From an uncultured Clostridia bacterium (GTDB lineage: Bacteria; Bacillota; Clostridia; Monoglobales; Monoglobaceae), in the NCBI GenBank assembly GCA_947631965.1, contig CANRNL010000015.1, forward strand, positions 1-61,777: 61,777 nucleotides of DNA, read 5' to 3'. The first letter of the stretch is position 1. Every line of letters starts with the position of its first letter. Made by a program: the position numbers and the translations under genes. The notes below the pieces were generated by a model that saw only the letters and a list, made by a program, of their open reading frames with translations, did no database searches and was not told where the DNA came from. This document shows, one piece after another, positions 9,301-15,716 of the stretch.

Positions 9301-11405
9301 TCCTTGAAAACAAGCGCCGTTTTATCGGGCGTTTTCTCGACCTGTGCGCGGAACATATCGACAAATCCAACGCTCAAATCAACGTCCGTCCTCACCGCGT
9401 CGTTTATGGCGCGTATTTTATTTATGCTACGCTCGTCCGCGAGACGTACCTGCGAAAGCTCCGCCTTTTTGAGCATTTCCGAAATAATTAGGATAACGGC
9501 GTCCGCAAACGAACATATTGTTTCGTACTCATACAAATCGCTGCGGTATTCAAAGTCTATTTCAAAACCGCCGTCGGATTTAAATATCATAATAGTTATG
9601 GGAGCGAGCGCGCTGCACACGGGTATTCGCTCCATTCCGACCCTATTTTCGCCCAACGCAAAGGTGTTGAACAAATCCGACTGATATGCAAACATTATAT
9701 CGGTGTCAAGCCCGTATTCGCCCGCAAGCTTTACAAACGGATAGTTGCCGCGCTTTATCGCGCCGCGCTGAGCCGCCTGAACGCCTTTCAGATAATCGTC
9801 TACCTTCGCCGTCTCGTCAATGTTTATGTAAACCGGTAACGTGCGCACCATCATACCGACGGTGTTTCTCATACGCGGGTCGCTCCTGCCGTGATTGGCG
9901 GTGCATATTACCGCCTCCTCCTGTCCGGTAAATTTCGCGGCGGCATAGGCTGTTGCGCCGAGGAACAGGGTGTTTTCCGTCACTCCGTTCTCCTTTATAA
10001 ATCTGTCCACCTTTTCCGCGGATATATCGTCGGGCAGAACGCGCCTGAATCTTTCACACGGCTTATCCTCAACGCCCTCATCCTCGTTCATATCCGCGAC
10101 AAGCTTTGAGTTCACCTCAAGCCCCGCAAATATATTTTCGTAGTATTTATGCGCTTCTTCATACGCGTCGGTGTGCGTGAATTTTTCCTCATATACCGAC
10201 AGTCCGAACTGACCTATTTCCTCGGCTTCAAGCTCGCCGCCCAAATAAAGCTCTGAAATTTCGCGGCAAATAACCGCTATCGAAGTGCCGTCGAACGCGA
10301 TATGGTGAAAGTCCATCAAGAAGCAGGTCTTTGTTTCGGTTTCGATTATCTCGAAGCGGAACAGATAATCATTCGTCAAATCAAACGGCTTAACAAAATC
10401 TTTCTTCGCCTTTTCGAGTTCACTGTCTGAAACCGTTATCTGCGGAACATCCACCGTAATGTCACGCGGCTTCATCATAGGTTCTCCGCTTGAAGCGTCC
10501 ACATAAAACCTCAGTCCCTCGTGATTTTTAACAGCCTTTTGAACTGCATCCCTGAGCGCGTCAATATCTACCGCACCCTTTTCAAACGTATAGCAGGTGG
10601 GCGTGTTATACATAGTTCCTTTCGGGTTGTGCATACAAGCGAGGTAAACTCCCATCTGGCTCGGCGTAAGCGGATATTCTTTCATTTTCTCGGCAGCTTC
10701 GACCGCCTCGGCAATCAAATCCTCTTTGGCGCTCTCTGCGGTAATGTTATGCTCGGCTATGTAATTCTCAACATAGCGTATATCCTTGCACTGCTCGTCT
10801 GTCAGTATATGAAGGGTCGAACCGACGTAAAGCGGCGTATAATTGTCGGTGACAGATGCCGAAAGGTTGTAGGGAACAACGCTGAGACGCACGTCCTCCT
10901 CGCGGTAATTTCCAATTTCGCGCTGACGCAAAACAGACTCGACAAGAGATTTCTGATTATGGTAACTACACTTCGGTCTGCCCGTCGGGGCGGACGTGTA
11001 TATAACATACGCTCCGTCCGTTTCGGTAAGCGGAACGGTATCATTAAACGGCTCTTTGCCAAGGCAGCCCTCAACAAACTCAAAATCCACACAAAATTCG
11101 ATTCCGCAGTCGTTTAAAACATACTCCACCATATCTGAGGTATAGTCGGTAATAAGCGGTGCAAAAAGACAGCCCGCCTTTAAAATTCCTATCTCCGCCG
11201 CAATATACTCGGCGCAGCGCGGCATAAGGACAGGCACAACATCGCCCTTTTTACAGCCTCTTTCGATAATACCGGCGGCGATTTTTCCGCTCAGCTCGTC
11301 AAGCTCTCTGTAGGTCGTGACGCGCGTACCGCCGAAATCCACATATGCGGGCTTATCCGCAAATTTTTGAAAGGACTCCCTCAAGTAATCATTCAACAAT
11401 TTCAT
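3387..11405 (-). CDS. dimodular nonribosomal peptide synthetase with terminal thioester reductase
   Basis: The 2672-residue synthetase reads: incomplete adenylation domain (about 1-235), C1 (about 244-665, active-site HHIAFDG near 365), A1 (about 677-1160, YTSGSTGTPKG near 822), T1 (serine in GMTSLS near 1210), C2 (about 1268-1680, HHIIFDG near 1397), A2 (about 1697-2175, YTSGSTGKPKG near 1842), T2 (LGGTSL near 2227) and an NAD(P)H-dependent reductase (about 2305-2672, GATGFLG near 2312, YTSAK catalytic pair). Two amino acids would be joined and released reductively as an aldehyde, which can cyclise to a dihydropyrazinone/pyrazinone. A condensation domain ahead of the first complete module allows N-acylation of the first residue. 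My reading of the specificity pockets gives no amino acid I would trust. A MATE exporter precedes it, with STAS, phosphatase and PPTase genes after it. Confidence 0.95.
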   Translation of the reverse strand: MKLLNDYLRESFQKFADKPAYVDFGGTRVTTYRELDELSGKIAAGIIERGCKKGDVVPVLMPRCAEYIAAEIGILKAGCLFAPLITDYTSDMVEYVLNDCGIEFCVDFEFVEGCLGKEPFNDTVPLTETDGAYVIYTSAPTGRPKCSYHNQKSLVESVLRQREIGNYREEDVRLSVVPYNLSASVTDNYTPLYVGSTLHILTDEQCKDIRYVENYIAEHNITAESAKEDLIAEAVEAAEKMKEYPLTPSQMGVYLACMHNPKGTMYNTPTCYTFEKGAVDIDALRDAVQKAVKNHEGLRFYVDASSGEPMMKPRDITVDVPQITVSDSELEKAKKDFVKPFDLTNDYLFRFEIIETETKTCFLMDFHHIAFDGTSIAVICREISELYLGGELEAEEIGQFGLSVYEEKFTHTDAYEEAHKYYENIFAGLEVNSKLVADMNEDEGVEDKPCERFRRVLPDDISAEKVDRFIKENGVTENTLFLGATAYAAAKFTGQEEAVICTANHGRSDPRMRNTVGMMVRTLPVYINIDETAKVDDYLKGVQAAQRGAIKRGNYPFVKLAGEYGLDTDIMFAYQSDLFNTFALGENRVGMERIPVCSALAPITIMIFKSDGGFEIDFEYRSDLYEYETICSFADAVILIISEMLKKAELSQVRLADERSINKIRAINDAVRTDVDLSVGFVDMFRAQVEKTPDKTALVFKENRYTYKQLDEITDKIARYIRSKGYGRGDVVASMVERGEYMTICSIGILKSGAAYEPLDPTYPPERLSFMVEDASAKMLIADEKLLSLIPDFAGEVLTTEDIGTLSDDGSSLPSPEPDDLFVLLYTSGSTGTPKGCMLMHHNITNFVHWYQKLGSITEESAVAAYASYGFDAHMMDIYPYLSAGATEYIIPEERRLDLMWINEYCAENNVTNLFMTTQVGRAFMTSIDNIAPKIIGTGGEKLVPFEPRSDIKQFNFYGPTECTILTTAFLMDKYYDPIPIGTGCDNSRLYIVDKQLRMLPFGAVGELCVAGPLVSKGYLNRPEQNEKTYVKNPFDDGKYFDVLYHTGDIVKFLNDGNLSYVGRRDGMVKIRGYRIELTEVESVIRDFDGIKDATVVAKDKASGGKYIAAYIVSDGEVDIKALEDFIAERKPPYMVPEAIMQVDAIPLTVNGKVDKRSLPEIDFASSEPMQKTERALTSLEEKILDIIKGIIGTDEIDVSADIMRCGMTSLSVIKLAVELNKRFGYDADIKTLMKGCSVMSIEDEIVDYLLTAKDTPARAETGAEKAEFAPLSYTQYGVYSECMKRPEDTFYNIPFMYRFPADFGARRLAEVIDTVLAAHPYIFTRLTIRDDDIVQQRMDADGYSVPVKEMSEDELKAYRADFVKPFKLMNSRLFRIEVIQTEAAVYLFAEFHHIIFDGASFDLFLNSVKMVLEGGEIQSETYDYFDYVRDDNAFRDSDEFKASEKYISEMLAGCESAAEITPDNGEPAENGSPAIASVPFDMERVSRFCAETGTTPAHLFLAATLYVVSRFTNSRGAYINTISNGRSDMKLTNCFGMFVKTLPIGLEIEDVTAAELVNQSKNLLINAVANEAYPYADVCRKFNYAPHILYAYQLGVADEFSIDGKSIEQELIGERHVKFDTGVYIEKTDGKECVNVLYNDAVYSSELMNTFANSIKTVAENIIKEPSGRARKLSMLDAAGKKQIEGFSYTGFAEPEIKLLHEKFEHQVKLNPDRTAIAACDGKFTYAEMNSRANVIANALIERGVKRGSRVVILLERTSKFFAAMFGILKAGGAFVPTCPEYPKERIESIIEDSGAELVITSGALIDIYENTVDIAELEAGGNDKKPDVAISPEDLAYLIYTSGSTGKPKGVMLRHIGIASYVTDNEHNIQVRLVTENCRCYGSVTTISFDMSFKETAVALCNGLTLAFASDEQTTDPLSLARFFKENNVDVFNATPSRLLVYMELDEFADAMKNCKVILSGGEKYSDKLLRVLREKTSARIINTYGPTEITVSSNAKELTHADEISVGRPLLNYREYIVDTDDNKLPAGVVGELLIGGLGVALGYNNLPEQTEKAFVEYEGERVYRSGDYARYTKDGDVVILGRKDNQVKLRGLRIELGEIEKCLTGIEGIRSAVVVIKKVGHEDGICAYYTAEGHPDIEYLKSEMKKSLTDYMIPASFNQLDELPTTPNGKVNIKALGDPIVSEKPEADGFVKPVTAAEKDFCDIFANILDVDEVSVTDSFFDLGGTSLTVTRIVIAAGKRNYGITYGDVFENPTPRALAKLTLGQNDTDDGIMRFDDYDYRNINRVLEKNTLDAFINGEKQEIGNVILTGATGFLGIHVLHELLENYDGNVCCLMRGRKNMSPEARLSQLFFYYFEESILGDYGGRVTVIDGDITNKDDFEKLKGIKADTFINCAANVKHFSKGTDIEDVNYHGVQNIIAFCEENGIRLVHVSTMSVGGMYLDRPGDVANIKENMLYYGQVQSSKYTSAKFLAERDILESVANGLNAKIMRVGNLSARESDGEYQINFTTNSFMGRLKSTYLIGCYPYETMDMPFELSPIDYVAKAILLLAQSPKECTVFHPYNNHALLMNDLYGEMNRQGLTVKPAENSEYEAALKEAESDSEKAQVLSSMIAYENMSHGRKSYPVGKSNEMTMQALYRMGFRWPVTSFVYMKKFLVNLKGLEYFEW

Positions 11406-11419
11406 ATGCTCACCCCGTT

Positions 11420-13123
11420 TTATATTATTTCTTTAATTTGATTCATACCCAATACGCTCGTACATTCAAAGCTTTTGCACTTTCCGTTGTATTTGCTTCC
11501 ATCGATTTCCGCTCCGTTATTGCGAAGCATTATGACGTATGTGCCGTTTTCGCGCCTTACTCTTATATCGTTTTCCGAGCTTTTGTCGTTGTCGCTTGCA
11601 AAAGAGAACAGCTCCGACACGGCGGCGGCGACCTCATTTCCGCCGTCGCCTTCAATTTTATTTGCGACAGCTTTATTTGCGACAGCCGACCGTATATCCG
11701 ACACCGGAACGTCGGATTTTACCGAGAACGACATCAGCTCATTCTCCGTCTCGCTTTCAAGCAGAAATACATCCTTATATTTTCCCTTTGATTTCGCTAT
11801 GGTGACGATAATCATAGCCGCAATCACAACCCACGTTCCGTACTGCGCCGCGCCGAACGTCATCCATATTCCGGTTATTCCGAAAAGACGGCTGAGTACA
11901 TACGCAAACGGTATCGTGAGAATTATTCCGTTGACTATCGAAACCGTAAGCGACATAGCCTTGCGCTGCGTTGCGGTAAAGTAATACATAAACAGAAACG
12001 ACATTCCCATTCCTATAAACGACAGCGCGCTTATGCGAAGCGCCGGAATTATTGCCGCCATTTCTGCGGGAGTTTTGTCGCCAAAGAGGCGAGCGACCGC
12101 TGCCGGAGCAATTTCTATAATGAGCGTAATCGCGGCAGCCGCAATTAAAAGCACACAAATAGCGCGCTTCATAGCGTATTTTATCCCCGCCGCGTCTTGC
12201 TCGCCGAGAAGCGCACTGACTATCGGTATCATAGTCTGCGAAGCGCCTGTCACAAACGCGGAGATAAATATTTGACAATTTGAAATTACCGACATCGAGA
12301 CCATACCCTCTTGCCCGCCGGCTCTTTGTATGAGTGTGTTCATATAAAACGTTGTAACGGTAACGAGCATAGTGCCCAAAGCGCCCGATATTCCGGTAGT
12401 GAAGAGCGAAACACATTCGCTTCGCAATTTTTTGGGAGAAAGTACGGTAGAGAAATCAAAACGAAGAGTATTTTTCTTATTTTTAAAATGAGTGAGCATA
12501 ATGCAAAACGCAATAACGTTTCCGATGACCGTAGCAATAGCGGAGCCCGCTATTCCCATTTTAAACGGTCCCATAAGTACAATGTCCATAAAAAGATTTA
12601 TGGCGTTAGAAATTATTATCAGATTTGAGGCGAACTTGGGTCTGCCGTCGCTTCGTATGCAGTGTACCGCGCTCGGCAAAAGCAAAGAAAACGGCGTTCC
12701 TATAATAAACGGTATGTAGTATTTTAAAAGATCGCTTCGAAGCGTCTCAATAGGCGTAAGCCTCGCCGCAATATTATTTAAAAACGCAAATTGAACAATC
12801 ATAAATACCGCGCTTAAAATCACGAGCAACACGGCGGTTGTCGTAAACGTCGCATCAGCGGCGGCTTTATCGTTTTTACCCTTGGCAAAGGATATTAGCG
12901 TGGACGCGCCCAGACCAAACAATATGGTCATCGAAAAATAGAGCTGTGTAACGGGCGTAAGAACGTTTATCGCCGCCATAGATACGCTTCCGAGCATATT
13001 TCCGACAATTATGGAATCTACCATAATAGCAATGTTGTTTGCCAGAGCGACAAGCACCGTCGGCAAGAAGTATTCAAAATATTTCTTGTTTATAATATTT
13101 CCGTTTCTCTTTAACTCTATCAT
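11420..13123 (-). CDS. MATE-family exporter with a C-terminal degenerate RsbW-like HATPase domain
   Basis: Residues 1 to about 445 form a 12-helix MATE transporter, with the family pattern IMVDSIIVGNMLG near the start and the two-fold repeated arrangement. Unusually, about 120 residues continue past the last helix. They resemble an anti-sigma-factor ATPase: NEVAAAVSELFSFASD near 497 matches the N-box region, MLRNNGAEID near 534 sits where DNG would be, and SVLGMNQIKEII closes the protein where G-x-G-L-x-x-I normally lies. Key nucleotide-binding residues look degraded. The gene ends 14 bases before the NRPS start, so the transporter is probably the product exporter. The tail may let it bind the STAS protein of the same operon. 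The start is supported by AAGGGGAT upstream of the ATG. Confidence 0.88.
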   Translation of the reverse strand: MIELKRNGNIINKKYFEYFLPTVLVALANNIAIMVDSIIVGNMLGSVSMAAINVLTPVTQLYFSMTILFGLGASTLISFAKGKNDKAAADATFTTTAVLLVILSAVFMIVQFAFLNNIAARLTPIETLRSDLLKYYIPFIIGTPFSLLLPSAVHCIRSDGRPKFASNLIIISNAINLFMDIVLMGPFKMGIAGSAIATVIGNVIAFCIMLTHFKNKKNTLRFDFSTVLSPKKLRSECVSLFTTGISGALGTMLVTVTTFYMNTLIQRAGGQEGMVSMSVISNCQIFISAFVTGASQTMIPIVSALLGEQDAAGIKYAMKRAICVLLIAAAAITLIIEIAPAAVARLFGDKTPAEMAAIIPALRISALSFIGMGMSFLFMYYFTATQRKAMSLTVSIVNGIILTIPFAYVLSRLFGITGIWMTFGAAQYGTWVVIAAMIIVTIAKSKGKYKDVFLLESETENELMSFSVKSDVPVSDIRSAVANKAVANKIEGDGGNEVAAAVSELFSFASDNDKSSENDIRVRRENGTYVIMLRNNGAEIDGSKYNGKCKSFECTSVLGMNQIKEII

Positions 13124-13183
13124 TATACCATCCCCTTAAAAATGAGATTTTGCGAATTTTTATATTATTCAAAACGGCAAATT

Positions 13184-14071
13184 CTATTTTTTCACATACT
13201 TTTTCTTTTTCTCGTCCAACATTCTTTTCGTCTCTTCTATTTCCCGCTCGGTCTTTAGTTTCGGGATGAGACTTGTGACTATATTACCCTTGCCGCGCGC
13301 CTTTATATACAAAAATCCGAAAATTGAGAATACCACCGCGCCGACACAGTTTACTAACAAATCCTTCATCGTGTCGATAATGCCGATGTCAAGATACGCG
13401 CCGTTTATCACCCAATCCTGCGGCGCACCGTCGATAGTACCCGAAATTACGGTTCTGGTTATATCCTTTATCAAAATGGGGTTATTTAATCCGCTCGGAT
13501 TGATAAGCACTGACGAAACGCCGTCCACGAGCCAATCCTTTTGCATATCGGTAGATGTGAAAAAGTCCATGCTGAACTCAAAAAATTCCCAAACCACGCC
13601 CACCGTCATTGAAAAGCAGAATGTTACAAACGCCACGAACCACGGCGACATTGTAATGTGTATTCTCGGTGAGCGGTTTAAAATGTCTATCATCGCAAAT
13701 CCTATCGCCGCCATAATAAAACCGTTTATGGTGTGGAGCATCGTATCCCATATCGGTATGATTGTATAAAAGCTCTGTATCTCGCCCATAATTTCCGCCG
13801 CGAATATAAAGAATAATATTATTCCCTCCAAAAGCGCCGGCATTTTAATGTTAAAGCGTCTGTCGACAATCGTCGGTATCATAAACAGCAGTATTGTAAG
13901 CACGCATATAAATACGTTATGCCAGTTGCCCATCATAAACTGACGAGCCATTACCAAAAGGACGAGAATACTCAGCACGCCGTGTATGCCCAACCTTTTG
14001 CGTACCTGCTCTTTCGTCCGCGTTTCCGCCAAATTGTTTTCTCCCTTGTTCGCGGTATTTTTTGAACTCAT
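13184..14071 (-). CDS. uncharacterised multi-pass membrane protein
   Basis: This 295-residue protein has a charged N-terminal stretch, about seven hydrophobic helices and a long basic C-terminus (ERE-IEETKRMLDEKKKKYVKK). I recognise no confident family. Patterns such as DTMLHTINGFIMAAIGFAMID and WEFFEFSMDFF recall the YjdF/DUF2238 group of small membrane proteins, but this is a tentative likeness. The start is placed at 14071, where GGGAGGTC stands about 8 bases upstream, rather than at an earlier in-frame ATG without such a site. It is 60 bases upstream of the MATE gene and may be transcribed into the NRPS operon, though its role there is unknown. Confidence 0.8.
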   Translation of the reverse strand: MSSKNTANKGENNLAETRTKEQVRKRLGIHGVLSILVLLVMARQFMMGNWHNVFICVLTILLFMIPTIVDRRFNIKMPALLEGIILFFIFAAEIMGEIQSFYTIIPIWDTMLHTINGFIMAAIGFAMIDILNRSPRIHITMSPWFVAFVTFCFSMTVGVVWEFFEFSMDFFTSTDMQKDWLVDGVSSVLINPSGLNNPILIKDITRTVISGTIDGAPQDWVINGAYLDIGIIDTMKDLLVNCVGAVVFSIFGFLYIKARGKGNIVTSLIPKLKTEREIEETKRMLDEKKKKYVKK

Positions 14072-14108
14072 TTTCCTGACCTCCCGTTTAATATAAAAAT
14101 ATAAAAGC

Positions 14109-14142
14109 AAATCGGAGCGCGGCAAAAGCCGCTCTCCGATTT
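14109..14142 (-). terminator. terminator after the isomerase-like gene
   Basis: A long stem, AATCGGAGCGCGGC paired with GCCGCTCTCCGATT around an AAAA loop, lies 15 bases past the stop codon of the gene at 14157-15641. T-rich sequence follows on the minus strand. Confidence 0.75.
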
Positions 14143-14156
14143 TTTAAATCAAATTT

Positions 14157-15641
14157 TTATGCGAACGGATTCTCGGTCTTGTAGAGCATATTTCTGGGCT
14201 GATTAAAAGCAATGTCGCCGACTCCGACCATCTTCATAATCTCGAAAAGCACCTTGCCCGCGTGTCCGAACGCGACTCCCGCATGATGGGGGTATCTCTT
14301 TTCGATAAGAACGTGTCTGTAGAATCTTCCCATTTCGGGAACCGCGAATACGCCTATGCCTCCAAACGATTTCGGGTCAACGTCCACGATTTCGCCCTCG
14401 GCTATATAGCTTCTGAGCTGCGTGTCGGCGGTACTCTGAAGTCTGAACAGCGTAATCTTGCCCGGATTTATAGCGCCCTCCAACGTTCCTCTCGAAACAT
14501 TCGGTTCGGGGAGGTCGGGCTCAAGCGTTCTCTTTTGAATAAGCTGATACTTGAGCGCATAGTCCTTCATAAGCGACGCTGCGGTATTTCCGCAGTGGAA
14601 GCCCATAAACGTATCCTTTAAGTCATAGCCTTTGAACTTGTCGGGATTGCTCTCGAACATATCGCGCGGAACAGAGTTGTTTATATCAAGGAGCGTCGGC
14701 GCAATTCCTGTCGCACAAGCTATTATAAACTCGGTTACCGCGCCGTAAATATCGGTTTCGCAAGCTACCGGAATACCTCTGCCCGTAAGTCTTGAATTTA
14801 CATAGCAGGGGCAGAAGCCGAACTGGGTCTGGAAAGCAGGCCAGCACTTGTTGGCAAACACAACGCTTTCACTCGCGCCGCGGTTTGCCTCTGCCCAGTC
14901 GAGAAGCGTAATTTCATACTGAGCTAGCTTCGGCAGCAAATCGACATAGTTTATGCCGTCCGCAAGCTCTTTTTTCATATCCTCTACAACGTCGGGAATA
15001 CGGGCGTCGCCCTCGTGAGCTTTAAATGAAACGAGCAAATCGAGTTCCGAATTTTCCTGGATTTCAACTCCCAAATCATAGAGCGCACGGATAGGAGCGT
15101 TGCAGGCAAGAAAATCAAACGGACGAGGTCCGAAAGAAATTACTTTGAGCTGCCTTAAACCGATAACCGCTCTGGCGATATTCTCAAAATCACCTATCAT
15201 TTTGGCAATATCTTCGGGCAGACCTACGGGATATTCGGGTATGTAGGCTTTAACGCCGCGCAGACCAAGGCTGTACGAAGCGTTGAGCATACCGCAGTAA
15301 GCGTCTCCGCGTCCGTCGATAAGGTCGTTTTGAGTTTCCTCGGCAGCCGACGCAAACATTGTCGGACCTCCGAACTTCTTTGCGAGCATAGTTTCGGGAC
15401 CTTCGGGACCGAAATTGCCGAGATAGATTACCAGCGCGTTAACGCCCGCCGATTTAAGCTCATCCAGCGCCGCCAGAACGTGCTTTTCATTCTCGACCGT
15501 AGTCTTTGCCTCAAAGATTTCAAGACCCGCACTCTGGCAGGCCTTCGCCAAAACTCCGCGCCTTTTTTCGCTCAATGACACGGGGAAACAGTCACGGCTG
15601 ACCGCGACAAGTCCAAGTTTAACTTCGGGAATATTTGCCAT
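14157..15641 (-). CDS. L-fucose/L-arabinose isomerase family protein
   Basis: The 494-residue protein has the overall layout of the FucI/AraA sugar-isomerase fold: an N-terminal half rich in substrate-binding Rossmann-like strands (VNALVIYLGNFGPEGPE near 70) and a C-terminal half with conserved acids and histidines (ACETDIYGAVTEFI near 295, MGFHCGNTAASL near 345). Enzymes of this family interconvert aldoses and ketoses using Mn2+ in the cytoplasm. The exact sugar cannot be read from sequence alone, and family members of this length in Clostridia are often of unknown substrate. The start is supported by TAGGAGGTC. A separate promoter and terminator make it a single-gene unit. The pectate lyase nearby is consistent with plant-sugar use but not proof of a shared pathway. 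Confidence 0.82.
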   Translation of the reverse strand: MANIPEVKLGLVAVSRDCFPVSLSEKRRGVLAKACQSAGLEIFEAKTTVENEKHVLAALDELKSAGVNALVIYLGNFGPEGPETMLAKKFGGPTMFASAAEETQNDLIDGRGDAYCGMLNASYSLGLRGVKAYIPEYPVGLPEDIAKMIGDFENIARAVIGLRQLKVISFGPRPFDFLACNAPIRALYDLGVEIQENSELDLLVSFKAHEGDARIPDVVEDMKKELADGINYVDLLPKLAQYEITLLDWAEANRGASESVVFANKCWPAFQTQFGFCPCYVNSRLTGRGIPVACETDIYGAVTEFIIACATGIAPTLLDINNSVPRDMFESNPDKFKGYDLKDTFMGFHCGNTAASLMKDYALKYQLIQKRTLEPDLPEPNVSRGTLEGAINPGKITLFRLQSTADTQLRSYIAEGEIVDVDPKSFGGIGVFAVPEMGRFYRHVLIEKRYPHHAGVAFGHAGKVLFEIMKMVGVGDIAFNQPRNMLYKTENPFA

Positions 15642-15681
15642 TTCATAGACCTCCTAAAATATTCAATTTAATGACAAATTT

Positions 15682-15710
15682 ATTGTATAACAAATTTCAA
15701 TTTACGTCAA
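15682..15710 (-). promoter_or_regulatory. sigma-A promoter of the isomerase-like gene
   Basis: Reading the minus strand, TTGACG is followed after 17 bases by TACAAT. The promoter sits between the stop of the Ca2+-ATPase gene and the start of the isomerase gene, about 40 bases ahead of the ATG. Confidence 0.75.
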
Positions 15711-15716
15711 TACCAA

